From the IMG/VR virus record IMGVR_UViG_3300010354_000296, positions 1-34,111 of that record: 34,111 bases of DNA. One strand, 5' to 3'. The DNA is from a virus. This document shows positions 1-8,199 of the stretch, in pieces. Each line of letters opens with the position of its first letter. Positions within the stretch are counted from its first letter, which is position 1. The notes under the pieces were generated by a model. The model searched no databases and had not been told where the DNA came from. It worked only from the letters and a program-made list of their open reading frames with translations. The position numbers and the translations under genes were made by a program.

Positions 1-61
1 ATAACTGAGTTCCATTTAACTTTGGACCAGTCCCATCGGAATATATGTATTTGGTTGCCAT
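1..61 (-). CDS. Partial gene, N-terminal 20 codons of an unknown protein
   Basis: An ATG on the minus strand at 61-59 opens a frame that stays open to the window edge. It begins MATKYIYSDGTGPKLNGTQL. It lies 13 nt downstream of the next minus-strand gene and points the same way, so it is probably the last visible member of the minus-strand gp4 operon. Too little is present to name a family. It would probably be a further head- or tail-completion or baseplate protein, but that is only inference from position. Confidence 0.5.
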   Translation of the reverse strand, partial: MATKYIYSDGTGPKLNGTQL

Positions 62-74
62 GAGACTTTTTTAT

Positions 75-425
75 CTATTTATTGACAAATTTTGCAAAAG
101 GTAATGACCGTAAATATTCAATCTCATTGTTTCTTACAACATGCATCTTTCCTGCAACTTCTTCCCATGTATAATTGCGTGATTGCCCCCAGTGAAAATT
201 AATTCCTTTGAATCCCCAACGCTCTACAGCAGTCACAGCAATTAATGGATGTTGATCATATTCGATATTTGGAGTTTTTGATACGTATATAAAGGTATAA
301 TATTTGCCAACATCAGGAATAAACTCAGATTCTGTAAAAACTTCAAGGATATTCATCATGATGAGTTCTGCATCTTCAGAACCATCTAATTTCTGTTGAA
401 GTCTTTTAACTCTTGCTGATGTCAT
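75..425 (-). CDS. Unknown 116-aa protein in the gp4 operon
   Basis: A complete 116-aa frame whose ATG overlaps the stop of gp4 by 4 nt (ATGA), so the two are translationally coupled. The protein has a charged N-terminal helix (residues 1-20), a central YYTFIYVSKTP stretch followed by YDQHPLI, and a GINFHWG motif. This aromatic pattern (a 'YtFxYxxKTPxxxYDxxPLI' arrangement) looks like small phage virion-assembly proteins, but I cannot assign a family. No signal peptide or membrane segment is seen. Its neighbours suggest a role in head completion or tail joining; this is inference only. Confidence 0.8.
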   Translation of the reverse strand: MTSARVKRLQQKLDGSEDAELIMMNILEVFTESEFIPDVGKYYTFIYVSKTPNIEYDQHPLIAVTAVERWGFKGINFHWGQSRNYTWEEVAGKMHVVRNNEIEYLRSLPFAKFVNK

Positions 426-865
426 TTGATTCCGAGTTCTTCTTCCGTGATGATTTTAAACTCAATCATATGATCCTTACAAAATTCTTCTGCAGCCTTC
501 CACTTCGCCTGATTGGTTGCATAAGTATAAACTTCATGAATGTATGATTTTGTTGTTCTTGATTTTGGTTTTGGTGGTTCAGTTTGTTTTTTGGGTTTGA
601 TCTCAATAATATATTTTTTAATTCGACCATTACTTTCCTTGACTTTAATAATAAAATCTGGAAAATAATTTCTAACCTTTTGACTTACGGGATCGTAGTA
701 TTTGATACGAATTTCTTCAGATCCCCATGCAATTATATTTTCATTCAAATCACACCACCGACAAAATACTCTCTCCCAACTACTTCTACAAATGATATTA
801 TTGGGATCACCTTGGTACTTTTTGGGATAAGATGGTTGATAGCGACTCTTAATACTTTCTGCCAT
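422..865 (-). CDS. 4: Head completion protein gp4 (PD-(D/E)xK nuclease fold)
   Basis: This 147-aa protein matches T4 gp4 (gp50/65 in older naming, about 150 aa), which acts on filled heads before tail joining. The nuclease-type core is visible: FPD at residues 68-70 and EIK at 88-90 form a PD...ExK signature. It is preceded by CRSSWERVFCRWCD (26-39), whose SxWE and FxxWxD pattern is typical of the family. The lysine-rich stretch at 90-105 and the IHEVYTYATNQAKWKAA helix (109-125) fit the same family. It is first in a minus-strand operon, divergent from the plus-strand tail genes. The ATG at 865-863 is 38 nt from the opposing start. Family identity is recognition by eye; the exact biochemical role of gp4 in cyanophages is not established. 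Confidence 0.85.
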   Translation of the reverse strand: MAESIKSRYQPSYPKKYQGDPNNIICRSSWERVFCRWCDLNENIIAWGSEEIRIKYYDPVSQKVRNYFPDFIIKVKESNGRIKKYIIEIKPKKQTEPPKPKSRTTKSYIHEVYTYATNQAKWKAAEEFCKDHMIEFKIITEEELGIK

Positions 866-903
866 TACCCATATACATAATATATAAGTAAATCTATTTA
901 GTA
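866..903. promoter_or_regulatory. Divergent intergenic promoter region
   Basis: This 38-nt AT-rich gap separates the divergent gp4 and tube-fold genes, so it must hold or lie near the start signals for both directions. On the plus strand TATAAGTA at 883-890 differs from the T4 late motif TATAAATA at one position and lies 14 nt before the ATG at 904. No clear minus-strand motif is seen. Assignment is tentative. Confidence 0.35.
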
Positions 904-1653
904 ATGCCTCATAGATCCATTTCGGATATAAAGCATATTATATTAAAACCTGCGTTAACGCATCTTTTTTTAGTGCAATTTCCGATACCAGGGAATCTTG
1001 CAAATGTAAATGAAGGATTGCGGAACTGGATGCTAAATTATACAGATTTGCCACTCGATCCACTTGATAATGGTGTGACAGATAAAATTTCTTTACTTTG
1101 CTCTGAAGCAAATCTTCCTGGTTCTTCGTTATTGACTCATGAAATTAATAATGACTATACGGGGCAAACGGAAAGACATGCATACCGTAGATCATATGAT
1201 GATCGAATAGATTTTACTTTTTATGTGGATGAAAGATATGATATTATGAAATTTTTCCATAATTGGATAACATTTATTGTCAATGACAAATCGCCAAAAG
1301 AAGAAGTAGCATCATATGGAATTAATCAAACGACTTATAATAGTAGAGTAAGATTTCCATCGGATTATTATACTCAGGAAATGAAAATTGTAAAATTTGA
1401 AAAAAGTATTGGACTTAAAGACTATGCATCAGGATTTAGCACTCCATTTACGGGAACATATAATTCACAAGCTAATGAACAAGAAAATGTTTTAGTGCAT
1501 TCTTTTGTTAATGCATATCCAATCAGTATGAATTCTATTCCGGTTTCATACGATCAACCGTCTCTTTTAAAATGTACTATTTCTTTTTCATACTCTAGAT
1601 ATTATGTTGGGTTAGAGAATGCTTCTAATTTTTCTAAAGGAGATCCAGACTAA
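904..1653 (+). CDS. Tail-tube-fold baseplate protein, gp48/gp54-like
   Basis: This 249-aa protein has the sequence style of the gp19 tail-tube fold used by tube, tube-cap and tube-initiator proteins of myoviruses. It has an early strand region (THLFLVQFPIPG, about 19-30), a 'lCseAnLPGSs' segment near residues 65-75, the 'Y-DRIDFTFYVDERYD-MKFFHNWI' strand-helix unit (about 99-123), and a final strand pair (LLKCTISFSYSRYYV, near 223-237). T4 gp48 and gp54 are longer, and gp19 is shorter. The position directly before gp26 and the tape measure favours a tube cap or initiator rather than the main tube. It is the first gene of the plus-strand tail operon. Which of gp48 or gp54 it is cannot be decided by eye. 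Confidence 0.65.
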   Translation: MPHRSISDIKHIILKPALTHLFLVQFPIPGNLANVNEGLRNWMLNYTDLPLDPLDNGVTDKISLLCSEANLPGSSLLTHEINNDYTGQTERHAYRRSYDDRIDFTFYVDERYDIMKFFHNWITFIVNDKSPKEEVASYGINQTTYNSRVRFPSDYYTQEMKIVKFEKSIGLKDYASGFSTPFTGTYNSQANEQENVLVHSFVNAYPISMNSIPVSYDQPSLLKCTISFSYSRYYVGLENASNFSKGDPD

Positions 1654-1656
1654 CCC

Positions 1657-1664
1657 GATAAATA
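1657..1664 (+). promoter_or_regulatory. T4-type late promoter motif GATAAATA
   Basis: GATAAATA lies in the 33-nt gap before gp26, 22 nt upstream of its ATG. T4 late promoters are TATAAATA at the -10 position, and cyanophage late promoters follow a similar NATAAATA pattern. The spacing suits a short leader. Confidence 0.55.
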
Positions 1665-1686
1665 CTCACATATATCATAATACATC

Positions 1687-2406
1687 ATGCCTTTACCTAA
1701 GATTTCTACACCAACATATGAGTTGGAATTGCCATCAACTGGAGAAACTATTCAATATAGGCCATTTTTAGTTAGAGAAGAAAAACTTCTTGTTCTTGCA
1801 CTGGAATCAGAGAACATGAAGGAAATTACAACCGCAATTAAAACTGTTATTAAGAGTTGTATTTTATCAAAAGGAATTAAGATTGAAAGCCTTCCTACTT
1901 TTGATATTGAATATTTGTTTCTGAATATTCGTGGCAAGTCTGTAGGAGAAGAGATTGAAGTTAATGTAATTTGCCCAGATGATGAAGACATCACGGTTCC
2001 TGTTACAATTTCTGTAGATGAAATTCAAGTAGTCAAGAACGAAAAGCATACAAATAAGATCAAAGTTGATGATTCTATCATGATGGAAATGAAGTATCCA
2101 TCATTGGATCAATTTATTAAATCAAACTTTGATTTTTCTGGTGCTAATTTAATGGATCAATCCTTCGATCTGGTTGCTTCATGTGTCGATAAAATTTATT
2201 CTGGAGATGAAGTTTGGACATCCGCAGATGTAACTAAAAAGGAAATTATGGAATTTCTTGAGCAGATGAACTCATCTCAGTTCAAGCAAATTGAAACATT
2301 CTTCGAGACCATGCCTAAGTTATCTCATACGGTCAAAGTTAAGAATCCAAAGAGTGGTGTTGAAAGCGAAGTAGTTTTGGAGGGTCTTTCCAATTTTTTC
2401 GCATAG
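1687..2406 (+). CDS. 26: Baseplate hub assembly protein gp26 / tail chaperone
   Basis: This 239-aa protein matches the T4 gp26 family of baseplate hub assembly proteins. The N-terminal 'LPSTGETIQYRPFLVREEKLL' type segment (about 15-35), the 'NIRGKSVGEEIEVNVICP' strand region (about 80-97) and the closing 'VKVKNPKSG...VVLEGLSNFF' unit (about 217-238) are the family's hallmarks. gp26 is needed to form the hub but is not a main structural part, and it sits where G-type tail chaperones sit, just before the tape measure. Its last codons contain the slippery heptamer T TTT TTC (2394-2400), followed by a stem-loop. Ribosomes slipping by -1 would bypass the stop at 2404 and continue into the next ORF, giving a product of about 298 aa. 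Confidence 0.85.
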   Translation: MPLPKISTPTYELELPSTGETIQYRPFLVREEKLLVLALESENMKEITTAIKTVIKSCILSKGIKIESLPTFDIEYLFLNIRGKSVGEEIEVNVICPDDEDITVPVTISVDEIQVVKNEKHTNKIKVDDSIMMEMKYPSLDQFIKSNFDFSGANLMDQSFDLVASCVDKIYSGDEVWTSADVTKKEIMEFLEQMNSSQFKQIETFFETMPKLSHTVKVKNPKSGVESEVVLEGLSNFFA

Positions 2407-2427
2407 GCCTGGTCCACATGGACCTGG
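2394..2427 (+). promoter_or_regulatory. Putative -1 programmed ribosomal frameshift signal
   Basis: The gp26 codons AAT TTT TTC give the heptamer T TTT TTC (2394-2400), a standard X XXY YYZ slippery site. After a 7-nt spacer there is a stem-loop: CC T GGTCC (2408-2415) pairs with GGACC T GG (2420-2427), 7 base pairs with one T-T mismatch and loop ACAT. A -1 slip continues as CGC ATA GGC CTG GTC CAC ATG and enters the 2418 ORF without a stop. The gp26 stop (2404-2406) lies just after the slip site. The signal is seen directly; that it works is inference. Confidence 0.75.
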
Positions 2428-2582
2428 AATCTTATTATAAATTGAACTTTTCCTTAATTCAGTATCATAAATACTCATTAACGGAGATTGAAAACATGAT
2501 GCCTTGGGAACGAGACATTTATGTTGCTCTATTACAACAGCATGTAGAAGAAGAAAAACTCAAGCAGCAACAAAATGCGTGA
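2418..2582 (+). CDS. Short downstream tail-chaperone ORF (gp51-position), probably made by frameshift
   Basis: A 54-codon ORF is open from the -1 frame of gp26 and ends inside the tape-measure start (ATGCGTGA, 8-nt overlap). Its sequence includes the helix-rich 'SLTEIENMMPWERDIYVALL' core (residues 21-40) and an acidic, glutamine-rich tail. That pattern resembles the T part of G/GT-type tail assembly chaperones, and it occupies the place of T4 gene 51, the hub assembly catalyst, though T4 gp51 is much longer. No Shine-Dalgarno sequence precedes its ATG, and the ATG is partly buried in the stem-loop (2408-2427). This favours expression as a gp26 fusion (about 238 + 6 + 54 residues) over independent initiation. 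A late-type motif CATAAATA (2466-2473) lies within it and could serve the next gene. Confidence 0.7.
   Translation: MDLESYYKLNFSLIQYHKYSLTEIENMMPWERDIYVALLQQHVEEEKLKQQQNA
2466..2473 (+). promoter_or_regulatory. Late promoter-like motif CATAAATA
   Basis: CATAAATA lies inside the short chaperone ORF, about 100 nt before the tape-measure ATG at 2575. It matches the core of the late motif seen before other structural genes here, but the longer distance and coding location weaken the call. Confidence 0.3.
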
Positions 2583-4467
2583 CCAATTAGTCAACGAAAC
2601 TATTGATGCAAGGATTCTAAGACTTGTTGGTCTTGAGGATGTTTTTGATCTGGATTATGAAACTTATCTAGTTCTTTTAAAAGAGGCGCAAGTAAAAGGA
2701 AAGAATACAATTCCTGTAGAAGAACAAGCACTTCTTGCAAATGAAAGAAAAAGAATAAGAGGAAAAGTTGGTCGATTCAAAGTTAAATCAAAGACGATCA
2801 GAGCTGAAAATATAACATCGGTTAGGACGATTGGGCGAAGGTTGCTGCCAGCAGCAAAAGGTGTTGGAACAGAACCACCAATCGTAAAATCTTTATTGGC
2901 AATAAGCAAAACTGTTGAATCAATTTCTTTAAGTTTAACTGAACAAAGTAAAGAAGAAAATAAAGAAGCGGAAGAGAACCGAAAGGAAGAAGAAAATAAA
3001 AAACGAGCAAAAAGGGAAGAAACTTTAGAGTCAAGTGCAAAAAAAGTTATGGCAGCAGCCAAAAAACTTTTTGCACCAGTAAAAGGAATATTTGATTCAA
3101 TTTTTAATTATTTTTATTATACTTTATTGGGAAAAGGAGTTACAACAGCACTCGAATGGTTTGCAAATCCTGCAAATGCTGAAAAAGTAAATGCACTTGG
3201 TAGATTTGTAAAGGATTGGTGGCCAACATTGCTTGGTGCTGCTGCTTTATTTTTAACTCCACTTGGGGGATTTATAGGAACTACTCTTGGTTTAATCCGC
3301 AATCTTGCTTTTAGATTCCCACTTGTAGCAGCAGCTGCAGGAGCTTCAATTGCTGGTGAAATTGGTGATAAAAAACTCCGAGAAATGACTGGTACTGGTT
3401 ATAGTACGGCAATGATCGGATCTACTCCAACACCATTTGGGGCACCGAAAGTAAAAACAAAACCCAAAACTGAAAAACAAATTAAAGAGAATCAAGAAGC
3501 TCCATATGGAAGAAATCCAGATGGTACTCCTAAATTATTTCCAAGTCTTTTTACATCTGGTGGATTAATTAATTCAAATACTGGGGTAAAAATTTCTGGA
3601 GCAGGTCAAGATACGCAACTGACTGCATTACAACCCGGAGAAATTGTAATGAATCGCTCTACTGTAAGAGCAGTCGGGGCAAATAATCTACTTGGATTAA
3701 ACAGAATGTTTGGTGGTCCAAGTGCAAACCGTCCAAAATTTGCAGGTAACATTCAATTTGCACAAAATGGTGGATTTATTGGAAGATTAAGGGGAATGTT
3801 TGGTGGCAATAAACAACCTCCAGCGAATAATATAAGATCAACAGATGTTTTCAAGATTCGTGGTGGACAAATGGTTGACCCACTGACGGGAATGTCACCA
3901 ACAGAATTTAAAGAAAATACTCAAAGAAACTATTATGAAAAACCAAATGCTTGGAAAAGATTTTTAAATTGGTACAATAAAGGAAGAAATGTAAGAATTC
4001 CGAATGAAAGTAGTGCTGGTTGGAGAAGAATTATAAAAGATGATATGCAACAAAGAGGAAAATTTAAAACATCTGCGGGTCAATTAAAAGGATGGAATCC
4101 TTGGTGGTCGTTTACTACTGGACTTGGGACGGGCCCTACACCATTAGGAAGACAAATTGTTGAAAGATCTCCAAAATTGGGTGTTAGATTCGCAACTATG
4201 CCAGTTATTGGAGACATGCTCAATGCAAGACCAGCTGGCGGAGATCTTGAGAGTGCGATACGAAGAGGAGATTATAAAGGTCCAATGCCCGGACCACCAA
4301 TGTCTAGAAGTAGATCTAGCATAATGACTCTTCCTCCAGTTGTACAGTCGGCAGCCACAGCAAATTCAGTAGCAAAATCGAATGGTTCTGAAGTCCCATC
4401 ATTCTCTGCGATTGCTCCTGGAAATAGAAGATCTGATAATGCTCAAATCTACGGATTAATCCCATAA
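2575..4467 (+). CDS. Tape-measure-type tail protein (first of two)
   Basis: This 630-aa protein follows the gp26/chaperone pair immediately, the usual place of a tail tape measure. Residues about 1-70 are charged and helical. A Glu/Lys-rich coiled coil follows (about 124-160), then a hydrophobic region with WWPTLLGAAALFLTPLGG and FPLVAAAAGASIAGEIG segments (about 214-260) like the membrane-active parts of tape measures. A later repeat-like segment contains GLINSNTGVKISGAG and LQPGEIVMNRSTVRAVGANN (about 328-368), similar to 'PGE-V' elements in other tape-measure proteins. At about 1.5 angstrom per helical residue the length would span roughly 95 nm, near myovirus tail length. T4 gp29 is of similar size. 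Homology to gp29 cannot be shown by eye; other possibility: a hub-internal structural protein. Confidence 0.55.
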   Translation: MRDQLVNETIDARILRLVGLEDVFDLDYETYLVLLKEAQVKGKNTIPVEEQALLANERKRIRGKVGRFKVKSKTIRAENITSVRTIGRRLLPAAKGVGTEPPIVKSLLAISKTVESISLSLTEQSKEENKEAEENRKEEENKKRAKREETLESSAKKVMAAAKKLFAPVKGIFDSIFNYFYYTLLGKGVTTALEWFANPANAEKVNALGRFVKDWWPTLLGAAALFLTPLGGFIGTTLGLIRNLAFRFPLVAAAAGASIAGEIGDKKLREMTGTGYSTAMIGSTPTPFGAPKVKTKPKTEKQIKENQEAPYGRNPDGTPKLFPSLFTSGGLINSNTGVKISGAGQDTQLTALQPGEIVMNRSTVRAVGANNLLGLNRMFGGPSANRPKFAGNIQFAQNGGFIGRLRGMFGGNKQPPANNIRSTDVFKIRGGQMVDPLTGMSPTEFKENTQRNYYEKPNAWKRFLNWYNKGRNVRIPNESSAGWRRIIKDDMQQRGKFKTSAGQLKGWNPWWSFTTGLGTGPTPLGRQIVERSPKLGVRFATMPVIGDMLNARPAGGDLESAIRRGDYKGPMPGPPMSRSRSSIMTLPPVVQSAATANSVAKSNGSEVPSFSAIAPGNRRSDNAQIYGLIP

Positions 4468-4471
4468 GATC

Positions 4472-6883
4472 ATGGCAGTTAACGCTCAGAAGTTATTACC
4501 ACCAGCAAGATTGTCAGCAGGCGAAAGAATGGCGGCTGCTTATGATAAAAAGATTGATGACTTGCTGAATCTTAAGATTAAAAAGAAACTCATTAATGTA
4601 GAGAAGATTGTAAACAAAACAAAAAAGGTTAAAGAGACAACACGAAAGAAAAAGAAAACAAGCAAAGAAAATGAAAAGCGACAATTAAAAGAAGAAAAAC
4701 TTGAAAAACAAAAACAACCAGAAACTAAAGTATTGGGGTTACCAAATCTACCAAAAACTGGATTTCTTGATAGTGTTCAAAACTTTTTAGGATATACTTT
4801 TCTTGGATATTTGTTTACGAACTATAGCGATAATCTTTCTCCATTACAAAAAGTTGTATCTTTATTGCCTGCAGCAATGGATACATTCAGTAAGGTTCTT
4901 GTTGGAACTTTAGATTTTTCTTCTGCACTAATTGCTGGTGGTTATAAGGCAAAGGATGAATTATCAAAACAAGTAAAATCTTTAGGCGGCGAAAACGCAC
5001 AGAAAACTTTTGATCAATTTACGACTGATTTTAGAGACATGATCAATTCAATCATGACTTTAGGATTGGTTCAACCCAAACAACCAGTTCCACAAAAAAC
5101 AAATGGTGGTTTGGTTACAAAAATGGCTGTTGGTGGAAATGTTGAAAGGTTGGGAAAACCTGTTGGAGGACCAGTAACCAGAACAATTGAAAAAGTCTCT
5201 ACAACTCGTCAACCCATAGTTTTTAAGCAAAAAACAGATCCAGGAAGAGATATTGGAGGACCTAAAAAAATTGAAAGAATATTCCCCAAATCAATAAATC
5301 CACAAAAACCTGGACCACTTAACAGTTTAATAGCAACATCTTCAGAATTGAAAAAAGTTCCATTAATTGGATCTTTGATGTCCGCTGCTGTTGATATCGC
5401 AATGGGTCAAAAACCCGATAGGAAAATTTATAAAACTTTTGGGCAATCAATCGCATATTTGATGGGCCCATCGATTGAAAACCAATCTAATATTGCAATG
5501 GGTAATTTGACAAGCACTATTGCAAAAATGGCTACAGGTGGTTTTATACCAGTAAATAGACAAATTACTACAAATATGAGTTCTACGGAACGATTTGTGA
5601 CACAGTTAGCTAATATTTTTCAAATTGCTATTGAAACAAGATTATCTAGAATATTTTCACAAATTTTAAAAACGAAAAATGCATCAGAAACTATTGAAGA
5701 TATAGAAAAAGCTGGAGAATATGGGGATATTGAATATGGACCATTGCCTCTTGACATGACGCAAAAGCAAGCATTTGCTACCATCTACGAACTTGCTAAG
5801 AAAAATGGTGCTGCGATGCCGGAACTGGTTGCTGGTATGGCAATGCACGAATCTGGTTATTTAACAAGTGCGTTAGCACGAGAAGCAAACAACCCATTTG
5901 GACAAACTGGAAAGGGAACTAAAGGAAGTATAACTTATAAAGATAGACAATGGGCAGCATATAACAGTTTGGATGATGCCGTTAAAGAGCATATTAGAAA
6001 TTGGAATAATGATTCTAAATTTGGAAAGGGCGCTGGAACATATCCAAGTGCAGTTGAGGGTTTAAAGGCAATACTTCCAACATATGCTCCAACGAGTGAT
6101 GGCAACAATCATTCAAATTATATTAGAAGTGTATCCAGCATTCTTTCTACGATGGGATTTAATCCTCAGAAAAAAAATGCTAAGGTAGATTTAAGTAAAT
6201 CGCAATTAATACAACAAAGAAGACCAACTTCAGCGGGAAAAATTCCTGGTTCAAAAGCAATAGATCCTAGAGTTTTGGATCAAAATGAAACTGTACCAGT
6301 AGAAGGTAGATTTAGATTGAGGGCAGATGCGGCAAGAGCATATCTTGATATGAAAAGAGCAGCAGCTACAGAGGGTGTAAGTATAACATTAACATCTGCA
6401 TGGAGATCTTATCAAGAGCAAAAATATCTTTATGATAATCAAAACAAACCCGGATTTAATCCAGCAGCTGCACCAGGCACATCGAAACACGAATTTGGTC
6501 TCGCAATTGATGTTGCAAGTGGTATACCTTGGGTTACAAGACACGGGTCTCGTTTTGGATGGATTGCAACGGTTCCTGGAGAACCATGGCATTTTGAATA
6601 TAATGGAAGTTATACTCCACGAGCTTCAAATCAAAAAACTCAAAGAGCATCTTCAGCAACAACTGCTCCCTCTGCTAATATTGCATCATCAACTCCAAGA
6701 GTTTCAAATACAGCGAACCAAATAGCAATGAATCCATCATATAATGAACCAGAAGTACTAGTGGTTCTTCAGGAAAAAATTGTTTTGAAAGAAATTGAAA
6801 GCCCAAATATGGGAGCATATCCAGGTTTATCTAACATTGCTTTTCCTGGGGTAAATAGTACCATACCAACATTAGTCGGATGA
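4472..6883 (+). CDS. Tail protein with glucosaminidase and M15 peptidase domains
   Basis: This 803-aa protein combines a tape-measure-like N-terminus with two wall-degrading domains. Residues about 25-90 form a very Lys-rich coiled coil, and 95-165 contain hydrophobic helices. Near 425-570 there is a glucosaminidase/lysozyme-type (GH73-like) domain: AGMAMHESGY carries the likely catalytic Glu460, followed by NNPFGQTGKG and the later YPSAVEGLKAILPTY region. Near 600-715 there is a VanY/M15 D,D- or L,D-carboxypeptidase domain: SKHEFGLAIDV (zinc ligands His673 and Asp680) and EPWHFEY (Glu704, His707). Together these can cut both glycan and peptide parts of peptidoglycan, the job done in T4 by the gp5 lysozyme domain. 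It lies between the first tape-measure-like protein and the gp27-like hub, which suggests it is carried in or at the tip of the tail. Confidence 0.8.
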   Translation: MAVNAQKLLPPARLSAGERMAAAYDKKIDDLLNLKIKKKLINVEKIVNKTKKVKETTRKKKKTSKENEKRQLKEEKLEKQKQPETKVLGLPNLPKTGFLDSVQNFLGYTFLGYLFTNYSDNLSPLQKVVSLLPAAMDTFSKVLVGTLDFSSALIAGGYKAKDELSKQVKSLGGENAQKTFDQFTTDFRDMINSIMTLGLVQPKQPVPQKTNGGLVTKMAVGGNVERLGKPVGGPVTRTIEKVSTTRQPIVFKQKTDPGRDIGGPKKIERIFPKSINPQKPGPLNSLIATSSELKKVPLIGSLMSAAVDIAMGQKPDRKIYKTFGQSIAYLMGPSIENQSNIAMGNLTSTIAKMATGGFIPVNRQITTNMSSTERFVTQLANIFQIAIETRLSRIFSQILKTKNASETIEDIEKAGEYGDIEYGPLPLDMTQKQAFATIYELAKKNGAAMPELVAGMAMHESGYLTSALAREANNPFGQTGKGTKGSITYKDRQWAAYNSLDDAVKEHIRNWNNDSKFGKGAGTYPSAVEGLKAILPTYAPTSDGNNHSNYIRSVSSILSTMGFNPQKKNAKVDLSKSQLIQQRRPTSAGKIPGSKAIDPRVLDQNETVPVEGRFRLRADAARAYLDMKRAAATEGVSITLTSAWRSYQEQKYLYDNQNKPGFNPAAAPGTSKHEFGLAIDVASGIPWVTRHGSRFGWIATVPGEPWHFEYNGSYTPRASNQKTQRASSATTAPSANIASSTPRVSNTANQIAMNPSYNEPEVLVVLQEKIVLKEIESPNMGAYPGLSNIAFPGVNSTIPTLVG

Positions 6884-8190
6884 CATATCAATCTGCCAAC
6901 TCAGCCGCACAAACATCGAATATAACTCGATTTATAATCACTCCAAATCGGGGCAAAGAACTTGATGTCTCCTTAGGATCAGTTCAATTGCAATACTACG
7001 AAAGTATCTTAGACAATACTATTCGTTTAACCGCTGCATTAGTGGATAGTGGAACGAGAACTAATGGGGATAATTCTTCGGCACTGGAAATGAGCGACTT
7101 GAAACTTACTGGAGGGGAAGAAGTCACTCTTGAAATGAAAGATAATTATCAGCAAACATTGAAGTTTTCTGGCAATACACAACTTCGAATAAAATCAATT
7201 CGAGATATTATTGAAGCAAATGTATCAACTTACATCATTGATTTATGGTCAAAAGAATGTTTGGACAATGAACTCGTGGAAACAAGAGTAACAAAAAGAT
7301 ATGATGGAAAAATTTCAGATTCTGTTCGTTCAATATTGACAAATGCCTTAAAGACTCCAAAAACAATTGATGTTGATGAAACTGAAAATCTATTCAGTTT
7401 TCTTGGTCGTTCGGAAAAACCATTTTACAAATGTACATGGCTCGCAAAGAGATCAATTCCAACTGGATTGAAAGGAAAGAGTGCTGGATACTTATTTTTT
7501 GAGACTTCAAAAGGATATAAATTTAAATCGATTGATAAGTTATTCCAGGAAAAGTACAAAAGAAAATTAATTTTTACAAGAACCCCATACCTTCCAGAGG
7601 AATATGATGCTAAAATATTAGAGTTTTCTTTTGATAGTACAATCGATGTAGAACAGGCATTAATATCTGGATCATTATTCAGAACTGAATTGAGAGCAAC
7701 AAACTTCTATGATAATAAACCTAGAAGAAATGAAACATCACATACTGCTCAAGAAAATGAGGAAACAATGGGCGGAAAAGAACATCCAGTTATTGCAGCG
7801 GATCAAAATCTTCAAGATAAGTCTACTCGCGTAGTTGTTCGCTATGATAAGAAAGGAGTTCTTCCACCAGGAAAAAACTTAGAAGAACAACTAACCAAAT
7901 CAAAAGAAAACGATTATGATATAGATGCGATTATTCGCCAAGCAACAATGAGATATAATCAACTATTCACTCAAAAATTATCGATCACAATACCAGGAGA
8001 CTTTGGTTTAAATGCTGGAGATCTGGTATACTGCGACTTTCCAGAAATCACAAGAAACACTATGAAGTCAGTAAGCAACAGAAAAGGTGGTCTATATATG
8101 ATAGTAGATTTATCTCATTTGATAACGACTAATAAAACTTTCACTAAGTTGAATTTAGTGAGAGAGTCTATAGGAAGAAAACCTTTCTGA
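6880..8190 (+). CDS. Baseplate hub protein, gp27/gpD-like
   Basis: A 436-aa protein of the size and sequence style of the central hub (T4 gp27, 391 aa; P2 gpD). It begins with strand-rich segments (about 13-60), has the 'DNELVETRVTKRYDGKISDSVRSIL' segment (about 129-153) that is typical of hub domains, and ends with 'GDFGLNAGDLVYCDFPE' (about 370-386) and a closing strand, like the second tube-like domain of hub proteins. Its ATG overlaps the hydrolase stop by 4 nt, showing coupled expression. The next larger gene is the gp5-like OB-fold protein, the normal partner that gp27 binds as a trimer. The call rests on context plus general pattern, not on an obvious motif. Confidence 0.6.
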   Translation: MTYQSANSAAQTSNITRFIITPNRGKELDVSLGSVQLQYYESILDNTIRLTAALVDSGTRTNGDNSSALEMSDLKLTGGEEVTLEMKDNYQQTLKFSGNTQLRIKSIRDIIEANVSTYIIDLWSKECLDNELVETRVTKRYDGKISDSVRSILTNALKTPKTIDVDETENLFSFLGRSEKPFYKCTWLAKRSIPTGLKGKSAGYLFFETSKGYKFKSIDKLFQEKYKRKLIFTRTPYLPEEYDAKILEFSFDSTIDVEQALISGSLFRTELRATNFYDNKPRRNETSHTAQENEETMGGKEHPVIAADQNLQDKSTRVVVRYDKKGVLPPGKNLEEQLTKSKENDYDIDAIIRQATMRYNQLFTQKLSITIPGDFGLNAGDLVYCDFPEITRNTMKSVSNRKGGLYMIVDLSHLITTNKTFTKLNLVRESIGRKPF

Positions 8191-8199
8191 TTTAAAACA

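Noticed and set aside
584-880. Plus-strand ORF of 98 aa across gp4
   Set aside because: It lies opposite the well-supported gp4 gene and has no protein-like motif; it is a shadow frame.
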